Assembly (NCBI RefSeq): GCF_021530565.1
Contig: NZ_JAKGBI010000001.1
Coordinates: 372,001 to 436,000, forward strand
DNA from: Pseudoalteromonas sp. SMS1
Lineage (GTDB): Bacteria; Pseudomonadota; Gammaproteobacteria; Enterobacterales; Alteromonadaceae
Reading direction: 5' to 3'
Length of the DNA: 64,000 nt
Shown here: positions 33,874-42,210 of the stretch, piece by piece
Layout: every line of letters starts with the position of its first letter
How positions within the stretch are numbered: the stretch's first letter is position 1
Position numbers and translations under genes: made by a program
Notes under the pieces: model-generated
Database searches by the model: none
Told to the model about the DNA's origin: nothing
The model's input: only the letters and a program-made list of their open reading frames with translations

Positions 33874-35760
33874 TTATTTGTTCACAACTAACGTGTAATC
33901 ACCTGCACCAGAATACGAATATACAATGATGCGATAATAGCCGCTTGTTGCGCCATAGGAGATTGACTCAACAGAAGTTGGGCTTTCTGAAATCGCAACT
34001 TGCTGCCATGCCCCTCCTTGCCATCGCTCAAGCTTAAGATCAAAGTCAGCTGAGCTTGGACCGGTTAGGTCTAGTTTCATTTGACCACCACCATACTGGA
34101 ACCAGCTACCATTGGGTTGAATTTGCTGTGCGCCATTTGATAATGTCCCTTTGTAGACCTCGCCTTTAGGTGGTTCTATCACCGAGGAATCAACTGTAAA
34201 TGAAATGGTTTTTGCCGGATCCGAAATACCTGAAATCGACAGGCCTGAATCGTTACCATCCCACCACAATGCATTGGTGCCACGTGACGTTAATGCGTTT
34301 GGTAGAACACGATTAAACTCACCACTAACGTTGTAAAGATCTGTTCCGTCACCGCGATTGCGGTCGTATTCAGGATCACGATTACCATCTGCATGTTCCA
34401 TTTGAATATACGGGTACCATTCGTTGGAGTTGTTACCACGACTGTCGACATGCCAGATCGCAAGGCCCTGTCCTGGTTGCTCTGAGTTTTGCCCAGATTT
34501 GTGGATAGCTTCGATATAAAAGGCTTCATTGCTGTTGTTTGGGTTAGTCCACTTGTAAGAAGTATGACTATCTGATGTGTGACTTAGTCGTCCACTTGGT
34601 GCATTTGCGTTGACAGCAGGATTGAGCTCTGTCACCGTATCCCAGCCTGCAATCGCTCTAAAATGCGCCACTGGTGGAGTTGGACGAAATTTATTGGTTG
34701 TGCCAATAGCTCCGAAGCCCATCACACCATAGCTAGCAACAGATCCTTCCGAACTGCCATCATAATCGTATAGATCAGGCCAATTGGTGATCAAATGCCC
34801 AGACTCATGCACAAAAGTCCCTATGGATAAACTGGCACGCATGTCAGTGATTTGGTATCTGTCTGTACACACGCCATCAGCACAAAACCTCGGGCTTAAT
34901 CTTGCCATATGCGGCCACAGACCTTTTGACCATGCACTGTCAGAGTTGCCGGCATAAAAGATATTGAGGCCTCGGATCTGGCCACTGCTATTTGTTGTTA
35001 ACGTCGAGAAATTAAAACCTTGTTGATACTCAAGCCAGTTCAATGCTTCTTTTATGAGTTCTTGAGATCGCACCGTTGAACTGAGGCTAGAGTCAGCATA
35101 ATAGGCTTTATTTTTCTTGGCGGTGTAGTACGCGGTGACCGTATTGGTGTAATCCAATTTTTCGCCAGAGACCTCTAAAAAGTAACCTCTGACAGATTGC
35201 GCATTGCCAAACTCCGTGTAATTCCTGTCATTTAGGAATCGCTCCACTTGAGACTGGGTGATCGTGCCACGCTCATCTGGGAAATCGATGATAATCGTTA
35301 ATCCCTTAACTTGACCGCTAATTTGTGTATTCACCGAACTAGTTTGCATGCGCGTCATAAGGGGGCTTTCTATCGCTGGCATCAACTCTTGCTGTTTTTG
35401 CTCTACAAGTGATTGAATTGCGCTGCTTGAAAGACCGGGCTGTTTTACCGCACGCGCAGTGAGCATACTGCCCTGCCCCATATTGCGCTCTGATGCAAGC
35501 ACGCCGGTTGACACAAGCTGAGTCCCATCATCACTTACTGTTGCATACGCCATCCCTTTTAGGTTTTTATCAAACACCACTAAGGCACCTGATTGTGTTC
35601 TTTGCTCTGCATAGTAAGTATTACCATTGAGAAAAACAGAGAGTACTTCACCATTGGGCTGTGTAAATGTGTACTCTTCATTTTGATAGGGAATAGCAGC
35701 TTGTGAGAGCAAGGGGACAGTCAGCGACGATATCGCTAACATCGACTTTAATAATTTCAT
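33874..35760 (-). CDS. Secreted M6-family (InhA-like) metalloprotease
   Basis: A 628-residue secreted protease. It has a signal peptide (MKLLKSMLAISSLTVPLLSQ), a prodomain to about residue 150, then the M6 catalytic domain with zinc motif His318-Glu319-x-x-His322 in FVHESGHLITNWPDLYDYDG. The last 90 residues form a PPC (prepeptidase C-terminal) beta-domain beginning EVYKGTLSNGAQQI, usually removed after export. Related enzymes include immune inhibitor A and vibriolysin-like M6 proteins that degrade host or environmental protein. It is a single gene on the minus strand, with a TPR protein upstream at 75 bp. Confidence 0.9.
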   Translation of the reverse strand: MKLLKSMLAISSLTVPLLSQAAIPYQNEEYTFTQPNGEVLSVFLNGNTYYAEQRTQSGALVVFDKNLKGMAYATVSDDGTQLVSTGVLASERNMGQGSMLTARAVKQPGLSSSAIQSLVEQKQQELMPAIESPLMTRMQTSSVNTQISGQVKGLTIIIDFPDERGTITQSQVERFLNDRNYTEFGNAQSVRGYFLEVSGEKLDYTNTVTAYYTAKKNKAYYADSSLSSTVRSQELIKEALNWLEYQQGFNFSTLTTNSSGQIRGLNIFYAGNSDSAWSKGLWPHMARLSPRFCADGVCTDRYQITDMRASLSIGTFVHESGHLITNWPDLYDYDGSSEGSVASYGVMGFGAIGTTNKFRPTPPVAHFRAIAGWDTVTELNPAVNANAPSGRLSHTSDSHTSYKWTNPNNSNEAFYIEAIHKSGQNSEQPGQGLAIWHVDSRGNNSNEWYPYIQMEHADGNRDPEYDRNRGDGTDLYNVSGEFNRVLPNALTSRGTNALWWDGNDSGLSISGISDPAKTISFTVDSSVIEPPKGEVYKGTLSNGAQQIQPNGSWFQYGGGQMKLDLTGPSSADFDLKLERWQGGAWQQVAISESPTSVESISYGATSGYYRIIVYSYSGAGDYTLVVNK

Positions 35761-35834
35761 TATAGTTTCCTTTACAAGTTTTCCTGATACGGAAACTGGA
35801 GTATTGACCTTTTTTTAACCAAATTCAAATAAAA

Positions 35835-36881
35835 TTAAAAATCAGAAAAATAATTTTTCGCGGCCGAGGCATTAGAACACCACTTTTCGAGCGCTATTCT
35901 CTTGCCGGTAGGTGTCTTTATATCTTTGATATTTGGTGTTTTATTGAGTTGATCTTGCAAGGCTTGTTGGAGTTTCGAATTATTGAGTAACTTTACATAA
36001 AACGCTAAGGAAGGTCCCAATTCACTCTTTAGCAATAATGGAATTGAGTCAATTAATTGTGTCTGCGCATCGACCTGCAGCTTTTTCCCTTTTTGAGTCA
36101 CTTCGAAAAGAAGTTGTTGCCACGCAAAAAAATGTTTGAATACAGGTAAATTGCTGGACTTAATCTCCATATTTACCGAGCTTTTGTATCTAGAAAATCC
36201 CTGCCAATCTTGTAAAAATATGTGTGTATTTAGTAAATTCAGCCCAGTTCCCGCCGCATACCCTGACTGTCCAACTTCTGAATGAAAACGAAATGCACGT
36301 TTATACATAAGCTGCGCATTGCGATACTTTTGTTGGTCAAAGTAAATATTGCCTAGATTGTTCTTGATATGTGCGATGATTTCTCTGTCTTCTGCCAACA
36401 GCAAAGACTCTTTTAAAATCTTACTGGCTTTTGGGAGCTGATCACTATATCGATAAACAACTGCCATATTGTTTGCGACTCTCGCAAACTCTTTTGGGTC
36501 TGTTGCATAGGAAATTGCACATTCATTTAATATTTCGGCATGGCTGTAATCGTGAATACGTCGATGGTAGATGGCAACCGCTGTGACGATATCAAGCTCA
36601 CCACCTTCAACAACACTTTGCCATTCCTCTGTGGCGAGCACTGATATAACATCGCGCACAATACCTGCATCCTGTACCCGCACGCCAGATTCCAGACCGA
36701 TGCGGTATAACTCGTACAAACCTCTACTTGGATTTCTTGGCAGTCTACTTTCTACTGAGCGGAATAAATCAGCAGCTTGTGGCGAGTTTTTACTGTTTAG
36801 ATCTTTGAGCTGGTGTAATGTTTTAAACATCTCACTGGGCGACAACGCCACTGTAACTGATAACCAAATTGCAACTAGCAT
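35835..36881 (-). CDS. Exported TPR-repeat protein
   Basis: A 348-residue protein with a short hydrophobic N-terminus (MLVAIWLSVTVALS) that may be a signal peptide. Tetratricopeptide-like helices fill residues 90-250, for example ARVANNMAVVYRYSDQLPKA and AHIKNNLGNIYFDQQKYRNA. A cysteine near the C-terminus lies in LEKWCSNASAAKN. No enzymatic domain is visible. It lies upstream of the M6 protease with a 74-bp gap, so a linked role in secretion or regulation is possible but not shown. The start is uncertain by a few codons, as no strong ribosome site is present. Confidence 0.65.
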   Translation of the reverse strand: MLVAIWLSVTVALSPSEMFKTLHQLKDLNSKNSPQAADLFRSVESRLPRNPSRGLYELYRIGLESGVRVQDAGIVRDVISVLATEEWQSVVEGGELDIVTAVAIYHRRIHDYSHAEILNECAISYATDPKEFARVANNMAVVYRYSDQLPKASKILKESLLLAEDREIIAHIKNNLGNIYFDQQKYRNAQLMYKRAFRFHSEVGQSGYAAGTGLNLLNTHIFLQDWQGFSRYKSSVNMEIKSSNLPVFKHFFAWQQLLFEVTQKGKKLQVDAQTQLIDSIPLLLKSELGPSLAFYVKLLNNSKLQQALQDQLNKTPNIKDIKTPTGKRIALEKWCSNASAAKNYFSDF

Positions 36882-37329
36882 ATTGTTAATATCGAATATA
36901 CACCTGAGTAAGCATGGTATAGAAAACCACTTATTCCAAGCAATTCAACCGTGATTTTTTCTGTTATCTGAGAATGAAGATGTGGCGAGACGACTTAACA
37001 ACAATTAATTAGGTGTTTACCCGCCCTTAAAATTAACATTTATTTTACACAAAAATGTACTAACCAGAAAAAGTTAAATGTTTCCTTGTGTACTTTTAAA
37101 ATTAAAAGCCATATATTTCATAAAATTACATTCTCTCCCAAATGTTACCTGTAACAGAAACAGCATTCTCCAACCGCATGAAAAATACACTATCTCACTG
37201 TATATAATCATTTTTAACTGAGACATATGAAAAAACGCATAAAACAAATAAATATGTATACATTTTAAACATACAAATTACATGTGAACTTTTTTACCCT
37301 AAATATATTTACAAATAAAAAACATACGT
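36882..37329. other. AT-rich gene-free region
   Basis: About 450 bases without an ORF I would support on either strand. It should contain the promoter of the TPR gene on the minus strand and that of the putative small RNA at 37330-37492 on the plus strand. I see no repeats or known binding site. Confidence 0.5.
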
Positions 37330-37492
37330 GTAGGATGAAGTCGTTCCTTTGGAGACAACACTTAATTTTAAGTGCCTCCTAGAACTCCCGAGAAGTAGAG
37401 CTTACTAATAAGGATGTTGGTTTATTGGGTATTTCCTTGGCACGAATTGTTGCTTTTGGAGATTCGGCAGGCGTTTTGCCTGCCTTTTTTTT
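37330..37492 (+). ncRNA. Putative small RNA with a strong terminator
   Basis: No ORF with a ribosome site fits here, yet the stretch ends in a textbook terminator: GGCAGGC (37466-37472) with GCCTGCC (37478-37484), followed by eight T. Upstream there is a compact hairpin, GGAG (37351-37354) with CTCC enclosing CACTTAA/TTAAGTG. Four GGA-type words (near 37332, 37351, 37411 and 37458) recall CsrA-binding RNAs, but that is weak. Boundaries are approximate because the 5' end is unknown. It could instead be a short leader or an unrecognised structured RNA. Confidence 0.35.
37466..37492 (+). terminator. Strong intrinsic terminator without an upstream gene
   Basis: A perfect 7-bp GC-rich stem (GGCAGGC/GCCTGCC) with a 5-base loop and T8. 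It is the strongest terminator in the window and is orphaned from any protein gene on the plus strand. Confidence 0.85.
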
Positions 37493-37590
37493 GCCTGCGA
37501 TTTATTGCCTTTCAAACTAATCAAAAAACGACGCGTTTTCGTACCAATTTGGTACACTATGTTTGTATTTTAAAATAATCAGGATTGACT

Positions 37591-38022
37591 ATGTTACGCC
37601 AACCGGCTTCAGTGCTTGTTGTTATTTATAATGAAAATAAACAGTTCTTATTATTACAAAGAAAAGATGACTGCGAATTTTGGCAGTCTGTAACTGGTGG
37701 AATAGATCATGGAGAGTCATGTTTAGAAACCGCGTATAGAGAACTACGAGAAGAGACCGGCATTGATGCCCGTGCACTCAACCTCCAAATCAAGCAGCAT
37801 AATAAACAAAACCACTATGAAATAAGGCCACAATGGCGACATAGGTACGTTGAAGGTGCGCTTATCAACACCGAGCATGTGTTTAGTATTTGTGTACCCA
37901 ATCATATTCAGGTCACGCTCTGTGCAGAAGAGCACACTGACTTTGTTTGGTTAAGTCAGGCAGACGCTGCAAGCAAGGCATGGTCAGACAGCAATAAACA
38001 AGAGATTTTAGCGATAAGCTAA
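37591..38022 (+). CDS. nudB: Dihydroneopterin triphosphate diphosphatase (Nudix)
   Basis: A 143-residue Nudix hydrolase starting at ATG 37591, with AGGA six bases upstream; the in-frame TTG at 37585 overlaps the ribosome site and is rejected. The Nudix box reads GGIDHGESCLETAYRELREE followed by TGID. The start (RQPASVLVVIYNENKQFLLL) and overall length match NudB, which removes pyrophosphate from dihydroneopterin triphosphate in folate synthesis and was first named dATP pyrophosphohydrolase. It is monocistronic, with a hairpin overlapping its stop codon. Confidence 0.88.
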   Translation: MLRQPASVLVVIYNENKQFLLLQRKDDCEFWQSVTGGIDHGESCLETAYRELREETGIDARALNLQIKQHNKQNHYEIRPQWRHRYVEGALINTEHVFSICVPNHIQVTLCAEEHTDFVWLSQADAASKAWSDSNKQEILAIS

Positions 38023-38045
38023 GTGCGACAAAGCGCTTAGCTTAT
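38014..38045. terminator. Bidirectional terminator after nudB
   Basis: ATAAGCTAAGTGC (38014-38026) pairs with GCGCTTAGCTTAT (38033-38045) with one G-U pair and a 6-base loop. It overlaps the nudB stop and lies just past the stop of the convergent methyltransferase gene. Confidence 0.7.
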
Positions 38046-38061
38046 TCACTTGGCTAAGCCT

Positions 38062-38691
38062 TTAAATGGGCTTAAACAGCAAAGTTTGCCACTTTGTATG
38101 AGTCCTTCCCTGCGCGTCCTCTTCAAGATCGGTCATATCCTCACACACTAAATCAGCTTCTTTTGCACAACCAATGAGCGCATTCACATCCACGTTCATT
38201 AACCCTCTTTTGGTAAGTTCCTTTTCGTCTTCGCAGTGGCGAAGCTTCAGAATTAACAACCCTTTGGGCCTAAGCAATGAACGTATCGTCAGCAAAGCTT
38301 GAACACAAGCATGGGTATCTAAATAATTAAATACAGAACTCACCAAAATAACATCAAACTGTTCACAATGTTTTTTAACTTGATATAAACAGGGTAATTC
38401 ATCCCGATACCATTTGATTGGCAGATCACGTGTATAGGCTTGCCCCAAACGGTTCAAAGAACTTACCGGTTCTACCGCTACAACATGAGCTTGCTCTACG
38501 TTTTCGGCAATGAACTTTGCATCTCGCCCAGCGCCTGCGCCAATATCTAAAAACGTCATACCTTTTATCGTTAAATATGGCTCTAAATATATTAACCAAT
38601 TCGCGTGTAATGATTCAAAACAGTGTGACTGGTATATTTTTGCCAGCTTCAACGCATTGTTCTCGTAGTATTGCGTTGCCATAGTGCCCAT
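38062..38691 (-). CDS. Class I SAM-dependent methyltransferase
   Basis: A 209-residue protein with motif I FLDIGAGAGRDAKFIAE near residue 47, an acidic motif II (VVAVEPVSSL) and motif IV FDVILVSSVFNYL. The start is ambiguous: ATG 38691 has AAGGAA very close, and ATG 38682 lies slightly far from it. The protein resembles small-molecule methyltransferases and has no DNA-methylase motif. It is a single gene convergent with nudB, unrelated in sequence to the methyltransferase at 16569, and its substrate cannot be told. Confidence 0.75.
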   Translation of the reverse strand: MGTMATQYYENNALKLAKIYQSHCFESLHANWLIYLEPYLTIKGMTFLDIGAGAGRDAKFIAENVEQAHVVAVEPVSSLNRLGQAYTRDLPIKWYRDELPCLYQVKKHCEQFDVILVSSVFNYLDTHACVQALLTIRSLLRPKGLLILKLRHCEDEKELTKRGLMNVDVNALIGCAKEADLVCEDMTDLEEDAQGRTHTKWQTLLFKPI

Positions 38692-38936
38692 GTTTCCTTG
38701 TATTAAATATTGCTCACTGTATGCATGATAGGTAATTTGGATAACAGGATTATGACAATTTATATCACGCTATGTGCCACTGTCGCTAGTGACTTTATCT
38801 GACCTTCGCGTGTCAAGTAAACTGCAAATTCGCATTGGATTACTGATACAATTCATAGCAATGGAAGGTAAATGTAAGTAGCAGGAAGCTCACAATAGCG
38901 GCGCCAAAAGTAGGCTGGGTAGGTGAGCAAAATAAT

Positions 38937-38965
38937 AGGACGTGCCTGAGATAACGACACGTTCT
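38937..38965 (-). terminator. Terminator-like hairpin after the second double-glycine peptide
   Basis: On the minus strand AGAACGTG (38965-38958) pairs with CACGTCCT (38944-38937) with one G-U pair, followed by the T-rich ATTATTTT. It lies 16 bases after the peptide stop codon. Confidence 0.5.
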
Positions 38966-38980
38966 AATGGCATTATTAAC

Positions 38981-39121
38981 TTAGCATGCAAATGGATAGT
39001 GTGTTTGAGGTGCTATTTTAATGCCTCCCCCAATCTTAGGCGTCACATCCTCTGGCAACCTCTTATTGCCGTTTAAATTTGATAAATTTTTAAGCTTATT
39101 TCTCTTCAGTTGAATCTTCAT
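38981..39121 (-). CDS. Double-glycine leader peptide near the NRPS cluster
   Basis: A 46-residue peptide with a good ribosome site (AAAAGGAGC) before its ATG at 39121. The leader MKIQLKRNKLKNLS, then NKRLPEDVTPKIGGG, matches the peptide at 5334 in the pattern MKxxL....LKxLS....P...TPxxxGG. The core after GG is about 13 residues and ends in a C-terminal cysteine (THYPFAC). It lies 355 bp downstream of the CmlA-like hydroxylase on the same strand, so it may read through from the NRPS operon or have its own promoter in the gap. Precursor function (secreted signal, bacteriocin or modified peptide) is inferred. It is too short for ordinary gene callers. Confidence 0.65.
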   Translation of the reverse strand: MKIQLKRNKLKNLSNLNGNKRLPEDVTPKIGGGIKIAPQTHYPFAC

Positions 39122-39475
39122 TATTAGCTCCTTTTAAAAAGTTAAGCACTAAACACCATGTGCTCCTGTAAACGTTCACTGAATGAGCCAAGTCAACAAA
39201 GTGATTAAGAAGCGTACTCGAAAGTACCCAACTTTAAACCATAATCGCAGACTGTATCTCAAACAAAAACGTATTCTTGGATTAAGACTCAGCCATGGGT
39301 GCACACCGCTCTCATGCTTTTTGAGCACGCCCTGTTTATCCTAATCTTATTCTGTACAAATAGAGTTGCAAAATTTGCGAGGTAGCCTCGGCTGTTTTTG
39401 ATATTAAGAGTGAAGCCTAATGGCCCCCGAACACATACACCAAACATTGCGTGGGGGCCCATTCAGTGTGTTCCA
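39122..39475 (-). other. 354-bp gap between NRPS operon end and the small peptide
   Basis: I find no gene. It contains the hairpin at 39422-39459, just past the CmlA-like stop, and probably a promoter for the small peptide gene. A short GAGG/CCTC hairpin followed by TTTTT on the plus strand (about 39379-39401) has no gene upstream of it. Confidence 0.45.
39422..39459 (-). terminator. GC-rich hairpin after the NRPS operon
   Basis: GGCCCCC (39422-39428) pairs with GGGGGCC (39453-39459) around a 24-base loop, 17 bases past the stop of the CmlA-like gene. There is no strong T-run, so termination may be partial. Confidence 0.45.
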
Positions 39476-41074
39476 CTATGGTTCGTAACGTCTCTTCCCG
39501 TACAAACGCTCTGTTTCAACGCCTAAATGCTCTTTACACAAATCAATCATCTTGTCCGTTTCAATTAGCTGCACGGAGTTTTCATCATAATCTAAACCCA
39601 TGAAATATTTGTACCAAGGCTCTAATCCAAGCGCGTACAAAAAGATTTTATCTGGGTCGAAAATTTTTGCGATATTGAATGCCTGTACTGAATCAGACCC
39701 ATTTAGTCGGCGTGACTCTTTGATCTTTTTACTGACCATTTTCGTGTGTAGTGCACCATATAGCCAAGTATACGGAGCACCAACACACTCCATCCCAATC
39801 GCCATGACATCAATCTTGCCGAGTACTTTACTGATGTGCTCATACATATGCGGATCAAGGTTAGAAGAATCGGCACCGAAAAATAGTTTCTTGCCCTCTA
39901 ACTCTAAAAACCAAGCCGCTTTTGATCTTACGTTGAGATCACCATGTTCACCTAGGAAAGGTACGCTCACAATCTTGCCGCCTGGGACAGGGATTTCGTC
40001 TAAATCATCGAGCTCAATCACTTTGAAATTAAATTGTTGCAACAGCATTTTTAGTGACGGATCAGGCAGCTGCCCACCATTATTTTTCGGCACTAAGATC
40101 GTATCTGTTTTGTGCCTAAGTTGCAGTAATGATTCCAAATTTGCGTGGTCTTGGTGGCTGTGTGTAATACAGATATAGTCTATTTTATCTGGCAACTGAG
40201 TGAAACTAATCACTTCATCGGCATTTTGCTCGCCACGGCTGGCAATGACAGGGTCGATAAGCACTGTCACTTCAGGCGTATCAATCATAAAACCAGCATG
40301 CCCTATATATTCCATTCTTACTTTATCTGTCGGCTCATATACATGCTCTGGTGCTTTTTCAGTAAACAATTCAGAATAATGAACGCCGCCAGCCGTTTCA
40401 CGCCCTGCAAATAATGCTTCAACTTCTGCTTGGCTAAGCGGGGTCATTCTCGCAGCAAATAGGGTGTCCAGCATCGGATCTGCATAGCCAACTTTAAACT
40501 GAATATGATTGTCATCCGGCAAACGTGGTGTGCTTAATACAAACGGACGCTCCCCTACTTTATCCAATAGTCCAAACGATACACTCTGTAGTTCTGGCTT
40601 GTAATACTGGCTACGATATAACAAGCTTTCGAGTAAGCGATATGAGGCGTTGTGTTCCATATCCATGAAAAACTCCACATAGCCCTGTAAAGGTCCAGGT
40701 ACTTGTTCATATAGAGCATCCGTTGATTCACCACTTGTGTGGTTTCTACATAGTTCATCTACTTCACGAACAGCATCAGCCAACTCGACCATGTCGCTGT
40801 ATTCATTATCAATTTTATCAACTAACTTTTTGATATCATCAACTTGCTCTTCTGTACAATCTAGAAACTCCGCACCAGCCATACCGGGCTGTTTCACTGC
40901 CATAATATGCAATTTATAATTTTTGATAAAAGATTTCATAATACGACGATGCGTATTCACCATATGTCTCGCCCCTGTAACGGGCGGGAGTAAATATGGC
41001 CACGCATACCATTGGCACCAAAGCGGTTCAAAATACACATCTTCACGCAAGTAAAATTTCTTCTCGTTTGTCAT
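39476..41074 (-). CDS. CmlA-like diiron beta-hydroxylase (MBL fold)
   Basis: A 532-residue protein, the size of characterised CmlA. The N-terminal 245 residues match the helical/arched domain of that family. The C-terminal metallo-beta-lactamase fold carries the metal ligands: His305, His307, Asp309 and His310 in ITHSHQDHANLE, Glu376 in PFLGEHGDL and Asp402 in LFFGADSSNL. These fall at nearly the same numbers as the diiron ligands I recall for CmlA (305, 307, 309, 310, 377, 403). CmlA beta-hydroxylates an aminoacyl residue held on an NRPS carrier domain. Here it lies 52 bp after the TauD-like gene in the NRPS transcription unit, so it should hydroxylate a residue of the NRPS product. Confidence 0.82.
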   Translation of the reverse strand: MTNEKKFYLREDVYFEPLWCQWYAWPYLLPPVTGARHMVNTHRRIMKSFIKNYKLHIMAVKQPGMAGAEFLDCTEEQVDDIKKLVDKIDNEYSDMVELADAVREVDELCRNHTSGESTDALYEQVPGPLQGYVEFFMDMEHNASYRLLESLLYRSQYYKPELQSVSFGLLDKVGERPFVLSTPRLPDDNHIQFKVGYADPMLDTLFAARMTPLSQAEVEALFAGRETAGGVHYSELFTEKAPEHVYEPTDKVRMEYIGHAGFMIDTPEVTVLIDPVIASRGEQNADEVISFTQLPDKIDYICITHSHQDHANLESLLQLRHKTDTILVPKNNGGQLPDPSLKMLLQQFNFKVIELDDLDEIPVPGGKIVSVPFLGEHGDLNVRSKAAWFLELEGKKLFFGADSSNLDPHMYEHISKVLGKIDVMAIGMECVGAPYTWLYGALHTKMVSKKIKESRRLNGSDSVQAFNIAKIFDPDKIFLYALGLEPWYKYFMGLDYDENSVQLIETDKMIDLCKEHLGVETERLYGKRRYEP

Positions 41075-41126
41075 TTTTATTTTCCTTAACTCACTAATTT
41101 ATTAACTGCTAAGCTGTGGTGTCAGC

Positions 41127-42167
41127 TTATGACTTGTATGGCTTTGCCATACCAACCAATACTTGACGTTCACCTTTAAATGGCTCCCGTCCGTGTGCAA
41201 ACAACATGTTGTCTAGTAACATCAGATCATTACACTGCCAATCAAATCGAATGGTGTGTTCGGCGAGCGCGTCACGTATAATCTGAAGCGTTTCAAGCTC
41301 GATCGGCGAACCATCCCCATAATAAGTATTGCGCGGTAACTGGTCTTCAGACATCACATTCAATAAGCTATCTCGGACAGACTGCTCTAAATTGCTTACA
41401 TGAAATAAGTGGGCTTGGTTGAACCACACTTTTTCACCTGTAATAGGGTGATCAATAACCGCTTGATTTACCTGTTTAGTACGTAGGTGATTATCATCTA
41501 ACCATTCAAAATCTAATTGGTTTTCAAGACAATATGCTTCAACTTCGTGTTTGTTTTCAGTTTGAAACACCTCTTGCCATGGCACATCAATTTCTGAGTA
41601 ATTGCGCACATACATCACCCCCAATTTGGCAAACTTGTCTCGTATGTGAACCGGTATAGATTCGTATACTTTACGACTATCGCTAATGGGGGTTGCACCA
41701 CCTTCTTGTGCAACAATGGTAGACAGAAATCCCACTCTCATTGCCCAGTTATTGGTGTAGGAGTTCTCATTGTGCTGAGGAATGGTCTGATCTGAGTGAT
41801 ACTCGGTTGCGGTATAGACATTGCCTCTTAACTCAGTTCTCGGTGTCGAACGAAAGCTATAGTTGATCAAAGGCGATGAAAATACGCTTGCCAATACTTG
41901 GCCAAACTGCTTACTCCCTAGAAATTTCAAACCTCGAATGAGTAGCGCGCCGTTTTGTTGGAGCAGCCGCTCAATGTGCTCCGCATTGTCAGTAGCCCAA
42001 TCTTTCACCTTTTGGTTTTGAGTATCTACATTGAGCCTCAGCGGTACACCATTCACAGGGCGTAACTCCTTTACCGTGACATTGGCAAGATCTGTATATA
42101 CCGGCGCTTGCTCGGGAGCCCCTTCACCACTGAGCGTTTTATTCATTGTGATTTCATCAATACTCAT
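41127..42167 (-). CDS. TauD/SyrP-like Fe(II)/2-oxoglutarate dioxygenase
   Basis: About 346 residues from ATG 42167 (MSIDEITMNK). An alternative ATG at 42218 overlaps the permease stop by 8 bp and could be a coupled start. The fold markers are NGALLIRGL, the first facial-triad His/Glu in TIPQHNENSYT, and a distal His plus 2-oxoglutarate-binding Arg in LFAHGREPF. The H-x-E form is typical of the SyrP branch, which hydroxylates carrier-bound aspartate or related residues in NRPS pathways. It lies in the operon between the exporter genes and the CmlA-like gene. Asp-like residues in the first adenylation code of the large NRPS make a hydroxy-Asp or hydroxy-Asn product conceivable, as inference. 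Confidence 0.85.
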   Translation of the reverse strand: MSIDEITMNKTLSGEGAPEQAPVYTDLANVTVKELRPVNGVPLRLNVDTQNQKVKDWATDNAEHIERLLQQNGALLIRGLKFLGSKQFGQVLASVFSSPLINYSFRSTPRTELRGNVYTATEYHSDQTIPQHNENSYTNNWAMRVGFLSTIVAQEGGATPISDSRKVYESIPVHIRDKFAKLGVMYVRNYSEIDVPWQEVFQTENKHEVEAYCLENQLDFEWLDDNHLRTKQVNQAVIDHPITGEKVWFNQAHLFHVSNLEQSVRDSLLNVMSEDQLPRNTYYGDGSPIELETLQIIRDALAEHTIRFDWQCNDLMLLDNMLFAHGREPFKGERQVLVGMAKPYKS

Positions 42168-42210
42168 TGTTTCCACTTTCCCTATTTCATTGTTTTTTTT
42201 CTTACCCACA

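Noticed and set aside
39600..40178. 192-residue plus-strand ORF
   Set aside because: It lies entirely antisense to the CmlA-like gene, whose metal ligands are all intact; low complexity and no ribosome site.
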